Shown: positions 7,730-17,336, counted from the first letter of the stretch. The stretch: 64,000 nt of DNA from Filimonas effusa (GCF_004118675.1 NZ_SDHZ01000002.1:1550001-1614000), one strand, 5' to 3'. Program-made: numbers and translations. Notes: generated by a model from the sequence alone, not told the origin.

Positions 7730-10700
7730 CTAACTAAACAGGTATTCGATATCGTCCCTGGTAAGGCTCTTCACAAAACCGGTATCATCTGTAATGAGGT
7801 CGGCGGCGAGTGCGCGCTTTTTCTCCTGCAGTTGCAATATTTTGTCTTCGACTGTGTCTTTACAGATCATCCTGTAGGCGAAGATGTTTTTGGTTTGGCC
7901 GATACGGTGTGTACGGTCTATAGCCTGTTGTTCAACTGCGGGGTTCCACCAGGGGTCAACAATATAGACATAGTCGGCAGCGGTAAGGTTAAGACCCACG
8001 CCACCGGCTTTAAGTGAGATAAGGAATACGCGGCAGTTATCTTCGGACTGGAAGCGGCGTATGGCTTTTTCGCGGTCGGGAGCGGAGGTGCTACCGTCGA
8101 AGTATTCATAGTCAACGCCCAGTTCAGTCAGTTTTTGTTTAATCAGAGCTAACATGCCGAGGAACTGAGAGAATACCAGGGCTTTGTGGTTGCTGATATT
8201 TTCGGTGATCTCGCGGCCCAGTTCTTCGAGTTTTACCGAGGCATTGGGGAAACGTTCCTCGTCTTTCATGATGGCAGGGCTGTCGCAGATCTGCCTGAGC
8301 TTCATAAGCCCCTGAAGGATGGTAAGCTGAGATTTTTGAACGCCCTGACTGTCTACGACACCGAGGATCTTGTCGCGGTAATCATTTCTGAAGGCGTCGT
8401 AGATATCGCGTTGTTCTTTGCCCATTTCGCAGAACAGGATCATTTCAGATTTAGATGGCAGGTCTTTAGCCACCTGTTCTTTGGTACGGCGAAGGATAAA
8501 GGGGAAGAGCAGCCTGCGCAGGTGTTCTTTCTGTTCCTTCTCTCCGAATTTGTCGATAGGGATCGCAAATTCCTGTTTAAAGAACTCCATGGATCCGAGC
8601 ATGCCGGGGTTCAGGAAGTTCATCTGGGCATAGATATCGAAAGTATTGTTCTGTAATGGCGTACCACTGAGGCAAAGCCTGTTTTTGGCTTTGAGGATGC
8701 TGGCGGCTTTGGTGACCTTGCTGGAAGGGTTTTTAATGGCCTGGCTTTCGTCGAGCACTACATAGTCGAAGGCTATTTCGGAGAAGTATTTGATATCGCT
8801 TCTCAGTGTGCCGTATGTAGTGATGATGACGTCCAGATCTTCGCCTACCAGGAGATCGGCGTTGCGGGTGCCGCCATGGTGTATATAGTGGGTGATGCCA
8901 GGGGTGAATTTCCTGATCTCATTTTCCCAGTTGTACATGAGGGTGGTTGGGCAAACCACAAGGGCCTTCATTATACCATTCGTTTGTTTGAGGTGATGGA
9001 GGAATGAAAGGGCCTGGATGGTTTTACCAAGACCCATGTCATCGGCAAGGATGCCGCCCCATTGTACTTCGCTGAGGTAGTTGAGCCATTGGAAGCCTGA
9101 TACCTGGTAGGGGCGCAGGATGGGTTCGAGATGGGCCGGTGCATTGACCTGGGGAATTTGCTGGAATTCTTTGAGGCGTTCGTATTTGGCTTCGAGCTGG
9201 AATACCAGTTCTTCTTCATCGCGTTGTTCGTACAGCTCTTCGATAACACTGAAGTGGTATTTGCTGAGTTTCATATTACCCGACTTGCCGTCGCCTACGC
9301 GGAAGAGCAGGGAATATTTCTTTATCCATTCTTCGGGCAGGATCCCTAAAGAGCCGTCCTGCAGCTGTACAAACTGCTGCTTGTTGGCCAGGGCTTTTTT
9401 AACATCGGCGATGGTCACTTTCTGATCGCCAAAGTGGATGTCGACCTTGGCATCGAACCAATCGGTATGGCTGCTGATGTAGATCTTTGTGGAGGGTTTG
9501 GCTGTATTGAAGCGGAAGCTTTTCAGGGCTTCGAATCCGAATACAGGCAGGTTCATTTCCTTTACTGCGTCGACAAAAAGGAAGAACCAGTTATTTTTCA
9601 GGACCTCGGAGCCTTTGAGCGCGAGGGTGAGACCTTCTTCGGGTTTAATAAAGCCCGAGTGCAGGCTTTCGATCTTATCGATAAAGGCCTGTTCTGCTTC
9701 GGCATTACGATGAATGACGAGCAGTTTATTCATGACCGGCAGGATGATGCGATCTTTATCGCCCGGCTTGATATCGTAGCCTTTGTAGCTGAAAACGGGC
9801 TGGAACAGCAGGTAATCGCCGCGTTCTTTCAGCACCAGTTTTGCTTCGGGCCTGAGGTCACGGACCTCTTCCTTTTCGACATTTACAAACGTCACCTGAT
9901 ACTCTTTTGAAAGTGGCAGGATGAATTTTTCGAGCGTATGATTCCAGTTATCCTGTTCGATGATCATTGTGCCGGAGGGCATGAACTTTTCAACGGTCAT
10001 CACATCTTCGGGGCGTTCCCAGAGGTACAGGTGATTGTGTTGCAGGAAGAGCAGCGGGCTACTCAATTCATTATCGGCTATGTTGAAAGTTCCGTTCTGC
10101 AATTTAACCGAGCAGGTAACCTCGTAGTGGCCGTTAGTGAAGTTAACGGAGAATTCGGGGACTATAGCCTTGCCGGAAAACGCCACCTGGTGCAGGTGTG
10201 CGGTGGTGAAGGATTTTTTTTCGGGCAGCAGGAAAACAAATGGCCTTTCAACGAGATCGGACGCCAGTTTTTTGTATTTGGGATGCAGGTATTCGATGAT
10301 GAGGTGCCTTGTTTCTTCGGGCAGTGCATCGTCGTGCTGCTGGATAATATTTTCCCAGATACCGCTGAACGGGGAGTTACGGTTGAGATAGCGGCTTACT
10401 TCGCCGGGCAGCAGTTTACGTAATTGCTGGACCAGCATTTTGTCGTCTTCGCTGAAGACTTCGGTATTGATGAATTTGGCCAGGTCGAGTTTTTCGACTT
10501 TGCCAATGAATGCGTTGTTTGCGTCGTTCTGTTCTCCCTGGACGGCATCGGCCTGCAGGAAGGGGTACTGGTGGGCATTATAGCTGAAAACGATACCCAG
10601 TTTCATAGCGGCGGTATCGGTTTGCACCTGCGTTTCGGCAACAGGCGCCTTTTCAGCAACCACCGGTTCCTGGGGAACAGGTTGCCTGAAAGCGGGGGGC

Positions 10701-11515
10701 GGGGCAGAACTGGTATTGGTACCTACCCGTTTTATGCTGGTGTCGAGCACGCGCAGGAATGGTTTACCGTCTTTATAAGTGAATTCGAATTTTCCTTCTA
10801 TGTTGTCCTGGAGGGAGTAGCCGTAGAGGGACAGGAGTTTATCTTTTTCCTTATCCCAGTTGCGGATGGAATCGAAATAAAAGGGGCCGTAATTATTGAG
10901 CAGTTGCAGCAGTACGATGGTTTTGTGCACACATAGCGGATGTGCGCCATCGTCGTTACAATTACAGCTGGTATCGAAGTTCCTTTCTTCGTTCTTTTGG
11001 ATAAGTATTTTGTAATTGACGCTTTCGTATTCAAGTTCGGCGAGGACCCTTTCGTCTTTGGCGTCGATAATATTTGCGTGGGTATGCCGGAGGTAGTTTT
11101 CGGCGTTCGTAAGAGAGGCGGGGGCGGTGAGCAGTTTGATGAGCTTGAGGTCGAGCTGTTTCATTTTCACCACGGTATGCCTTTGATCGTAGCGGATCTC
11201 TTTTTCGCCGAGCATATTTCTGTCGACCAGTTCCTGCAGCTGAAACAGCGAGGCGGCTTCGTGTCTGCAGATCTCCCCGAGGTTATAGGGGCAACCACAG
11301 CGGAGGGACAGCGTTTTAGGATCTTTGAACTTGGTGATATGCACCTTGTAGTAGGTTGCATAGGCGTCGTCTTTCACACGAAAGGTAACGGATCCGATGA
11401 GGTCGTCGTATTCGACAAGTTCTACGTTGCCTACGGCATGTATTTTTTTGCCACGGCGAATGACTTCGTCGGTTCCGTTGTTGTAAACATACTTAATCAG
11501 GTGCGGTAGTGCCAT
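7730..11515 (-). CDS. SNF2-family DNA helicase/ATPase with two SWIM-type zinc motifs
   Basis: 1261-residue protein. The C-terminal 450 residues form a SNF2/RapA-like ATPase: Walker A LADDMGLGKTIQ near residue 828, DESQ (motif II) near 921, SGTPLQNN near 947, and motifs V-VI GGVGLNLTAAD and RTHRIGQ near 1200. The N-terminus carries two SWIM-like zinc motifs, C73xC75...C83xH85 and C184xC186...C195xH197, whereas family members usually have one. The middle region (about 280-800) is of unknown fold. SNF2/SWIM proteins remodel protein-DNA complexes or act in DNA repair; the exact role here is unknown. The gene stands alone on the minus strand, 147 bp after the ComB-like gene. Confidence 0.9.
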   Translation of the reverse strand: MALPHLIKYVYNNGTDEVIRRGKKIHAVGNVELVEYDDLIGSVTFRVKDDAYATYYKVHITKFKDPKTLSLRCGCPYNLGEICRHEAASLFQLQELVDRNMLGEKEIRYDQRHTVVKMKQLDLKLIKLLTAPASLTNAENYLRHTHANIIDAKDERVLAELEYESVNYKILIQKNEERNFDTSCNCNDDGAHPLCVHKTIVLLQLLNNYGPFYFDSIRNWDKEKDKLLSLYGYSLQDNIEGKFEFTYKDGKPFLRVLDTSIKRVGTNTSSAPPPAFRQPVPQEPVVAEKAPVAETQVQTDTAAMKLGIVFSYNAHQYPFLQADAVQGEQNDANNAFIGKVEKLDLAKFINTEVFSEDDKMLVQQLRKLLPGEVSRYLNRNSPFSGIWENIIQQHDDALPEETRHLIIEYLHPKYKKLASDLVERPFVFLLPEKKSFTTAHLHQVAFSGKAIVPEFSVNFTNGHYEVTCSVKLQNGTFNIADNELSSPLLFLQHNHLYLWERPEDVMTVEKFMPSGTMIIEQDNWNHTLEKFILPLSKEYQVTFVNVEKEEVRDLRPEAKLVLKERGDYLLFQPVFSYKGYDIKPGDKDRIILPVMNKLLVIHRNAEAEQAFIDKIESLHSGFIKPEEGLTLALKGSEVLKNNWFFLFVDAVKEMNLPVFGFEALKSFRFNTAKPSTKIYISSHTDWFDAKVDIHFGDQKVTIADVKKALANKQQFVQLQDGSLGILPEEWIKKYSLLFRVGDGKSGNMKLSKYHFSVIEELYEQRDEEELVFQLEAKYERLKEFQQIPQVNAPAHLEPILRPYQVSGFQWLNYLSEVQWGGILADDMGLGKTIQALSFLHHLKQTNGIMKALVVCPTTLMYNWENEIRKFTPGITHYIHHGGTRNADLLVGEDLDVIITTYGTLRSDIKYFSEIAFDYVVLDESQAIKNPSSKVTKAASILKAKNRLCLSGTPLQNNTFDIYAQMNFLNPGMLGSMEFFKQEFAIPIDKFGEKEQKEHLRRLLFPFILRRTKEQVAKDLPSKSEMILFCEMGKEQRDIYDAFRNDYRDKILGVVDSQGVQKSQLTILQGLMKLRQICDSPAIMKDEERFPNASVKLEELGREITENISNHKALVFSQFLGMLALIKQKLTELGVDYEYFDGSTSAPDREKAIRRFQSEDNCRVFLISLKAGGVGLNLTAADYVYIVDPWWNPAVEQQAIDRTHRIGQTKNIFAYRMICKDTVEDKILQLQEKKRALAADLITDDTGFVKSLTRDDIEYLFS

Positions 11516-11661
11516 GCGCTATCAACTATGCCGTTTAGCCTTCCAAACCGGGGCCAGCACCGGCATCCGTTCGGAAAAGGGCAATTTGCAAAAGTAAAGG
11601 AATTAGGCGCAGACTGCCTTGATTTTTATGAAAAAAGGCATCAACTGATTGTTAAATCGGG

Positions 11662-12387
11662 TTATTCCTGTACGATGAGCGAGCCGTTGGTATATACGGG
11701 CAATACATTAGCGACGTCGATGCTGATACAATATTCCATATCGTGTTCGAGGCCGTAAGCAGACAGGCGATGCCAGTGGGTAGCTTTACGCAGGAAGCCC
11801 ACGAGATCTTGTTGATGCTGTGCATAGAGGTCTTTCGCCATGAGGCTGGAGTCGCAATGGATAGAGAAGTGATGGCCTATGCGTTCAATAACGGCGCCTG
11901 CAAAGAGCGTATCCTCGAGGTTAAAGCAGTCTTTCCAGGCTGAGCAGCCGAGGATGACGTTTTTTTCCTGGTTAACGAGGTAGTCGCAAACGGCAGACAG
12001 GTTAGGGAAAGAGCCTGTGATGATATTAGCTGCGCCACGGTCGAGGGCCATGTGGAGCAATTTTGTTCCGTTGGTAGTTGTGAGGACAAGAGTTTGTCCT
12101 TCGATAAAGCTTCTTGGATATTCAGTAGGAGAGTTTCCGTGCTGGAGGCCTTCCACCACTTTACCATCCCGTTCGCCGGCTGTGATACCGCCGGTAATTT
12201 TACCCAGTTCGATGCACCTGGGGACACTGTCTACCGGCAATACTTTTGCGGCTCCGTTGTAGAGAGCGGTTGCAATGGTAGAGGTAGCTCTGAAAACATC
12301 GATAATAACTACAATACTGTTTGAGATATCATAAAGATCCAGCAAACGCGGAGACAAAACAGTATGCAGGGACGGCTTGGTATTCAT
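11662..12387 (-). CDS. comB: 2-phosphosulfolactate phosphatase family (ComB-like)
   Basis: 241 residues with the ComB family pattern: VIIDVFRATSTIATAL at residues 27-42, a GITAGERDGK segment, and TTTNGTKLL. ComB dephosphorylates 2-phosphosulfolactate in the coenzyme M route, a Mg-dependent acid phosphatase. Bacteroidetes do not make coenzyme M, so the physiological substrate here is uncertain; sulfolactate or a related sulfonate is a reasonable guess. Cytosolic, no signal peptide. A strong hairpin terminator separates it from the upstream RlpA-like gene, so it probably has its own promoter. Confidence 0.85.
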   Translation of the reverse strand: MNTKPSLHTVLSPRLLDLYDISNSIVVIIDVFRATSTIATALYNGAAKVLPVDSVPRCIELGKITGGITAGERDGKVVEGLQHGNSPTEYPRSFIEGQTLVLTTTNGTKLLHMALDRGAANIITGSFPNLSAVCDYLVNQEKNVILGCSAWKDCFNLEDTLFAGAVIERIGHHFSIHCDSSLMAKDLYAQHQQDLVGFLRKATHWHRLSAYGLEHDMEYCISIDVANVLPVYTNGSLIVQE

Positions 12388-12397
12388 AAGGGCGCAA

Positions 12398-12435
12398 ATA
12401 TAAGCCCCCCGAACCTAATTTCGGAGGGCTTATAT
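12398..12435 (-). terminator. Hairpin terminator after the RlpA-like gene
   Basis: ATATAAGCCC (12398-12407) pairs with GGGCTTATAT (12426-12435), and inside it CCGAA (12409-12413) pairs with TTCGG (12420-12424). It begins 2 bp after the stop of the RlpA-like gene and lies just upstream of the ComB-like start. Confidence 0.75.
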
Positions 12436-12437
12436 AA

Positions 12438-12806
12438 TCATAACGTCCTTTTATATTTTATCTCGACAGGAGCCAGGCCTGTATATACCATACCAAGTGC
12501 TTCTGCAGTTTTCTTACTGATGCTGATGATAACGGTTCCGTTTTCGGCGGTGCGTTTCATGAGGATCTGTGCTCTTACTTTTTTACCGTTGAGCAGATTG
12601 GTAACTGCGACATAGTCGTTATCGGCGTCGGGAGATTGCCAGCCGTACAGATCGGGCTGAGCGGATTCGTTAGAGATCCGTTGCAGTTGTGCAGACGGGT
12701 AATAGATGGCTTTTCCTGCAGTTACATGTGAACTACCGCAGGATACTAAAGCCAGGACCCCGGCTGCACACAGCAGTGCCAAGGGCTTTGGGCGATACAG
12801 CTTCAT
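12438..12806 (-). CDS. RlpA-like double-psi beta-barrel lipoprotein
   Basis: 122-residue lipoprotein: a hydrophobic N-terminus ends in the lipobox LVSCGSS (C at residue 23). The rest matches the end of an RlpA double-psi beta-barrel: YVAVTNLLNGKKVRAQI followed by KKTAEALGM and GLAPVEIKY. RlpA proteins are septal lytic transglycosylases acting on denuded peptidoglycan. Here the NDRGP-type segment that normally follows the TNL block is replaced by MKRTAENGT, and the catalytic residues of the family are not evident, so a structural or binding role is as likely as an enzyme. Single gene bounded by terminators on both sides. Confidence 0.7.
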   Translation of the reverse strand: MKLYRPKPLALLCAAGVLALVSCGSSHVTAGKAIYYPSAQLQRISNESAQPDLYGWQSPDADNDYVAVTNLLNGKKVRAQILMKRTAENGTVIISISKKTAEALGMVYTGLAPVEIKYKRTL

Positions 12807-13020
12807 AAATGGGTACGTTTTTTACACAAAATTGATTTTGGATAGGATGTCGGCACTACAAAATACAGCGTTGTTTTCACAGATGCAAGGTTTATAGACA
12901 AAGTGTTTTTTCCGCTATATGAGTACCGGAAAAAGGTTGATCAAAAAGGATACCAATGCAAAATAACATGTATGCATAATCATATGTTTTACAAAACAGA
13001 AATTTAATGTGTGCGTATTA

Positions 13021-13050
13021 AAAAGGCCGGGCAAAACCGCCCGGCCTTTT
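13021..13050 (-). terminator. Strong intrinsic terminator downstream of gcvT
   Basis: A 12-bp stem AAAAGGCCGGGC / GCCCGGCCTTTT with a 6-nt loop, flanked by T-runs on both strands. It lies 22 bp beyond the gcvT stop. Confidence 0.9.
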
Positions 13051-13072
13051 AATTGTATTTTTTTCTAAAGCA

Positions 13073-14164
13073 TTAAACGAAGGGGCATTTCACCACTTTT
13101 GCTTTAACAGGGCTGTTTCTGATGTCGATAAAGATCTCGGCGTCGAGTGCAGCATGCGGGAGCGCTACATAAGCAAGGCCTATTGCTTTACCTAGTGAGG
13201 GTGCCTGTGTACCACTTGTTACTTTGCCTATGGTGTTGCCGGCAGCGTCTTTCACGAGGTAATCGTGACGTGGGATACCGCGTTCGATCATTTCAAAGCC
13301 TACGAGTTTACGTGTAATACCTGCTGTTTTCTGGTTCATCAGTATTTCACGGGCTGTGAAGGGCGTTTCTTTATTGAGTTTGGTGATCCATGCAAGTCCG
13401 CCTTCGAGCGGAGAGGTGGTATCATCGATATCGTTGCCGTACAAGCAATAGCCCATTTCGAGGCGCAGGGTATCGCGTGCGCCCAAGCCAATAGGTTTGA
13501 GGCCTTGCGGAGCGCCGGTTTCGAAGATGGCGTCCCATATTTTATCTGCGGCGCCGTTAGCGTCTTCGAAATAGATTTCAACGCCACCTGCGCCGGTATA
13601 ACCTGTAGCGCTGATGATAACGTCTTCTACACCTGCAAAAGTTCCTTTTGCGAATGTGTAGTATTTAAGGTTCATGATATCGGTATCGGTAAGCGCCTGT
13701 AAGATCTTGCAGGCATTGGGGCCCTGGATGGCGAGTAAGCATGTTTTGTCGCTTATATTCTCCATTTCCACGCCCTGTGTATTGAACTTAGAGATCCAGT
13801 TCCAGTCTTTTTCGATGTTGGAGGCATTCACCACCAGCATATACACGCTGTTTTCTTCGATGCAGTAAACGATAAGGTCGTCTACTATGCCACCATTTTC
13901 ATTGGTGAGGCAAGAGTACTGGGCTTTTCCGTTGGTTAGTTTGGAGGCGTCGTTTGTTGTAACACGCTGGATAAGGTCTAAGGCGTTTGGTCCTTTGAGC
14001 ATAAATTCGCCCATATGGCTTACGTCGAAAATGCCTGCATTGTTTCTAACGGCTGCATGTTCATCGTTGATGCCGGAGTAACTGATGGGCATGTTATAGC
14101 CTGCAAAGGGGGCCATTTTGGCGCCGAGGGCTATATGTTTTTGGGTGAAAGCTGTACTCTTCAT
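13073..14164 (-). CDS. gcvT: Glycine cleavage system T protein (aminomethyltransferase)
   Basis: 363 residues, normal for GcvT. It transfers the methylene group from the aminomethyl-lipoyl H protein to tetrahydrofolate. Characteristic segments are the N-terminal [25 protein letters not shown] near residue 46, and the folate-side [14 protein letters not shown] near residue 195. The C-terminal barrel ends [11 protein letters not shown] match to the -7 element, TATTTTTG, lies at 14206-14199 on the minus strand, about 35 bp ahead of the start. The other gcv genes are not in the window. It is a monocistronic unit ending at a strong terminator. Confidence 0.95.
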   Translation of the reverse strand: MKSTAFTQKHIALGAKMAPFAGYNMPISYSGINDEHAAVRNNAGIFDVSHMGEFMLKGPNALDLIQRVTTNDASKLTNGKAQYSCLTNENGGIVDDLIVYCIEENSVYMLVVNASNIEKDWNWISKFNTQGVEMENISDKTCLLAIQGPNACKILQALTDTDIMNLKYYTFAKGTFAGVEDVIISATGYTGAGGVEIYFEDANGAADKIWDAIFETGAPQGLKPIGLGARDTLRLEMGYCLYGNDIDDTTSPLEGGLAWITKLNKETPFTAREILMNQKTAGITRKLVGFEMIERGIPRHDYLVKDAAGNTIGKVTSGTQAPSLGKAIGLAYVALPHAALDAEIFIDIRNSPVKAKVVKCPFV

Positions 14165-14239
14165 CTCCTATTAATGAGTTTGATGTTTATTTCGGGCGCA
14201 AAAATAGGAGAAACCGAACGGCCGGAAGCTTTTATTTTC

Positions 14240-16420
14240 CTAGAAGCCGAACCTCATCCACAATAATCCTGAAGGATTGGGGAGAAAAGTAACCATGTTG
14301 CGGCTTAGCTGTGCAGCAGCCTTGCGCTGCTGCACGTTAAAAGTTGCGCCGATCTTCCGGGTTCTTTTTTCCAGTTCACGGATGCTATCGCGGAGTGCGC
14401 GTTCCTTTTCTTTTTGATCGTCTATGAATTCTCTTTCCCTGCGTTTAAGTTCTTTCAGGCTCTCTTTTTCTTTTTCACGGTCGGAAGGGTGTGCTTCGTC
14501 CCAGGCTTCTTTTATCGTTCTAAGTCCTTTTTCGGTCATGATATATTCTATGCCGACACGAGGTTCGTAGTGTTCTTCCCAGTCGCCGTTCTTTCTAAGG
14601 CTAAACCAGTCGTAGTGATCGATAGAAGCATCGAGGAAGATACGTTTTCCCTGGGGAACAGCTATTTTAACAAGCACCTGCTGGTTACGGAACTGTTCTT
14701 TACTGGTGATGGTAATACCATCGGGCAGGGTAAGGACAGAATCCTGCTGGCCCAAGGGGCTGAAGCTGATCTTTTCTGCGACCTGTTTTGCATATTCCTG
14801 AGAGGAGCCGCGGCTAAACTTGACAGTTTCGAGATGGAACAGAGAGTCCTGGCTTTTGACTACCCAGATCCTTATATTATCGAGGAAAAAGCTGTCGCGG
14901 CTGATGAAAGGGAAACCACTGGACCTATCGCTATCGAACCAGTCGCTGCCGTAAACGTTGGTGTTATTTACTTTGGCGGTTACTATGAGTTTTCCTGTAG
15001 AAGGCTGGCTGATGGAGAGTTGTTCGGCGACTCCGTTACGGCTGCGGAAGTTGCGCAACATGAGCGTTCCGAGAATAAAGGCGCAGATCCAGCCCAGTGT
15101 CCATAAGCCTCCTGCGATGATGCCCAGGTAAGATTTCCTGGAAGAGCGAATGCCTACCATACGTCGTACAAACCAGATCAGTAAAAAGATCACGGGAACA
15201 GCAACAAACAATATAACCGTAGCTATGGCGAGTGATTTTTGCCAGATACCGTCGAGGAAGAAGTTTGCCAGCGGAGCGAAGCCAACGCCTCCGGCCAGCA
15301 GGCCTATTAGGCCCATGAGCAGGGAAAACGAAATGATGCCTGCAATGATGAGGAAGAACGCTTTAATGAGCACCCCGATGGCGTGGGCGATACGGCCGCC
15401 GGTATTTTTGCCTGCATAACTTACTTCCTGTGAAAACTGTTTGCCTTTTTGCTGAAATGTGGTGCCGAATTCATTGCTCCATTCTTCGGCGCGCGTTTTA
15501 AATTCTTCCCCCCATTTTTCTGCTTTCTGGCGAAAGGCGCCGAGGTCTTCCTGGATGGTGTTCTTAATGGAGTTGAGGTCTACCTTTTCTCCTTTCATTT
15601 CGAGTTTTTCGCTTGCGGAGCTTGCTTCGGGGATCATCATCCAGAGGATGGCATATACGAGGAAGAAAGTGCCTCCGAAAGAGCTGAATACGATAGAGGT
15701 GGGTACGAAGAAATGATCCCAGAAGAGGTTACGCCATATTGACGCCACGACTGTGATGAGCAGCGGGAAAGCGAAGATGAGACGGGGGACCCAAACAGCC
15801 ACGTCGAAATAAGCGGCTACGCCACTGGCCACACCTGCTACTACCTTGTCTTCGGGGTTACGGAACAAGCGTTTGCGGATAATGGACTGGTCGAGTTTTT
15901 TTACGGGAATCACGGCCCATAATAAGATATACAGCAGTAATCCAGATCCTAATCCGCCGAGCGTTACCACTGCAAAGAGCAGGCGGATAATAGCGGGGTC
16001 GATCCTGAAATAGTTGGCAATACCTGCGCAGACGCCGCCGAGGATCTTATCGTCGCCATCGCGGTACAAGCGGCGTGTGCCTGATTGTGAGGCGTTGGTA
16101 TCGTGTTGTTTATGACGGGCGCCTTCGTCTTTCAGTTGTTCTTTAACATGGTTTTCCTGGTCGTCGAAATCTTCGGGGCGTCCGATGCTGTTGATGACAT
16201 CGTGGACCTTTTCGTCGGTGATGCAGGGGGCACCTTTTGACAGCGTTTCGCCAAACAGTTCGGCGATACGGCCTTCGATATCGTTGATGATCTCATCGCG
16301 TCCTTCTTCATTAGCGAAAAAGCGGCGCAGGCTTTCGATGTACTGTTTTAATATATCGTAGGCAGTTTCTTCGATGGGGATGACCCTGCCCTGGAAGTTA
16401 ATGTTTATAATCTTTCTCAT
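14240..16420 (-). CDS. PspC-domain membrane protein
   Basis: 726-residue inner-membrane protein. Two tandem PspC-like domains are visible: RLYRDGDDKILGGVCAGIA near residue 117 and a second beginning LFRNPEDKVVAGVASG near residue 184, each followed by a membrane segment. Several further membrane helices lie around residues 225-265 and 345-465, then an extracytoplasmic C-terminal region that ends in a charged coiled coil (SDREKEKESLKELKRRERE). PspC proteins belong to the phage-shock envelope stress response. The N-terminal about 100 residues are soluble. It is cotranscribed with the PadR regulator 9 bp upstream; PadR-PspC pairing is common in Bacteroidetes. Confidence 0.85.
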   Translation of the reverse strand: MRKIININFQGRVIPIEETAYDILKQYIESLRRFFANEEGRDEIINDIEGRIAELFGETLSKGAPCITDEKVHDVINSIGRPEDFDDQENHVKEQLKDEGARHKQHDTNASQSGTRRLYRDGDDKILGGVCAGIANYFRIDPAIIRLLFAVVTLGGLGSGLLLYILLWAVIPVKKLDQSIIRKRLFRNPEDKVVAGVASGVAAYFDVAVWVPRLIFAFPLLITVVASIWRNLFWDHFFVPTSIVFSSFGGTFFLVYAILWMMIPEASSASEKLEMKGEKVDLNSIKNTIQEDLGAFRQKAEKWGEEFKTRAEEWSNEFGTTFQQKGKQFSQEVSYAGKNTGGRIAHAIGVLIKAFFLIIAGIISFSLLMGLIGLLAGGVGFAPLANFFLDGIWQKSLAIATVILFVAVPVIFLLIWFVRRMVGIRSSRKSYLGIIAGGLWTLGWICAFILGTLMLRNFRSRNGVAEQLSISQPSTGKLIVTAKVNNTNVYGSDWFDSDRSSGFPFISRDSFFLDNIRIWVVKSQDSLFHLETVKFSRGSSQEYAKQVAEKISFSPLGQQDSVLTLPDGITITSKEQFRNQQVLVKIAVPQGKRIFLDASIDHYDWFSLRKNGDWEEHYEPRVGIEYIMTEKGLRTIKEAWDEAHPSDREKEKESLKELKRREREFIDDQKEKERALRDSIRELEKRTRKIGATFNVQQRKAAAQLSRNMVTFLPNPSGLLWMRFGF

Positions 16421-16429
16421 GATTATCGT

Positions 16430-16780
16430 TTATATGTTTTCGTTGGTTGGTTCTAATGGTTGCGTGAGTGCGTGAACGGCGTCGGCCAGTTCTTTCCAGG
16501 TACGTTCGAGTTCGGCGTAGAACTGAAGTCCTTTTTCTGTCATGCAGAAGTACTTACGTGGTGGACCGGAAGCGCTTTCGACCCAGCGGTAGGTAAGGAA
16601 ATCTGCATTTTTCAATCGGGTAAGGAGCGGGTAAAGAGTTCCTTCCAATATATGTAAGTTGGCGAATTTCATTTTTTCTACGATATCGCTGGGGTAGGCT
16701 TCCCCCTGGCGAATGATGGAAAGAATGCAAAACTCCAATACCCCTTTTCTCATCTGGCTCTGTGTATTCTGTATGTCCAT
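16430..16780 (-). CDS. PadR-family transcriptional regulator
   Basis: 116-residue winged-helix regulator. Family marks are RKGVLEFCILSIIRQGEAYP at the start, the ILEGTLYPLLTRLKNADFL recognition region (about residues 44-62), and the GPPRKYFCMTEKG wing with a C-terminal helix for dimerisation. It precedes the PspC gene by 9 bp. A perfect inverted repeat at 16836-16860 overlaps the -33 region of the putative promoter, so autorepression is likely. The inducer is unknown; envelope stress is suggested by the PspC partner. Confidence 0.9.
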   Translation of the reverse strand: MDIQNTQSQMRKGVLEFCILSIIRQGEAYPSDIVEKMKFANLHILEGTLYPLLTRLKNADFLTYRWVESASGPPRKYFCMTEKGLQFYAELERTWKELADAVHALTQPLEPTNENI

Positions 16781-16817
16781 ATCTGAGGTATTTGAATGTT
16801 AAAATTGATTGACAACA

Positions 16818-16848
16818 CAAAGATGAGGTATTTCAAGGTACTATGCAA
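16818..16848 (-). promoter_or_regulatory. Putative promoter of padR-pspC
   Basis: On the minus strand, TTG (16848-16846), 20 bp, then CATCTTTG (16825-16818), a match to the Bacteroidetes nAnnTTTG -7 element with typical spacing, 38 bp ahead of the PadR start. Confidence 0.55.
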
Positions 16849-16860
16849 GACATAGTACCT
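16836..16860. promoter_or_regulatory. PadR-type operator
   Basis: AGGTACTATG and CATAGTACCT are perfect 10-bp arms around a 5-nt spacer. The TACTATG...CATAGTA core fits the TAC/GTA-ended palindromes bound by PadR regulators. It covers the -33 element of the promoter driving padR. Confidence 0.7.
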
Positions 16861-17336
16861 AGTTTATTTTAGTTGCTGCTTTAGCAAGAGACTTCATTTT
16901 CTGCCTAAAACCCTTGTTGGGACTGGATTTGAGCGAAAAAACGGGATTTTGGTGCATAAGGCGTTTGAGTGACGAACGGCAAAAAAAGCGAGGTAAATGG
17001 CTATTTTGAGGAGAGGTGCCAGGAAACCCTAAAAGGATTGTGCAAACATCCATCCTGGATACCTTGTGTGCTGCGGTAAGCTGGGGCAGGGAGGGAGCAA
17101 ATGCGATGCAAGTGCGATACAAGTGCGATGCAAGTGCGATACAAGAGCGGTTATCCTTCGTCTCAGGCGGCTTATGGGCTAGTCACTGGTATGGCCGGGG
17201 TGTATCTGTTAATTTGATTGATTTTGAGAGGAGGCAGGTCAGGAAATAGTGAAGTTTCAGGACAAAATAAATAGAGTGAAAATTTTGATCTTTTTGTAAG
17301 TTTAGGGCTTAGAAAACACTTAACAGTAAGTATTAC
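16861..17336. other. Gene-free stretch with an 11-bp tandem array
   Basis: About 475 bp between the divergent PadR and membrane-protein genes. Short open frames on both strands (16859-17122 and 17016-17249) have no start context or family resemblance and are not called. The only structure noticed is the tandem array at 17103-17146. A weak -7-like TAAGTTTA lies about 35 bp ahead of the gene at 17337. Confidence 0.5.
17103..17146. repeat. Tandem repeat, four 11-bp units
   Basis: GCGATGCAAGT and GCGATACAAGT alternate: unit 1 and 3 have G, units 2 and 4 have A at position 6, and unit 4 ends in A. A partial fifth unit (GCGG) follows. The array is thus also two 22-bp units. It lies in an intergenic region about 190 bp ahead of the membrane-protein gene. 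Confidence 0.85.

Noticed and set aside
16859-17249. Short frames on both strands in the region before 17337
   Set aside because: No family resemblance and no start context; one runs through the 11-bp tandem array.
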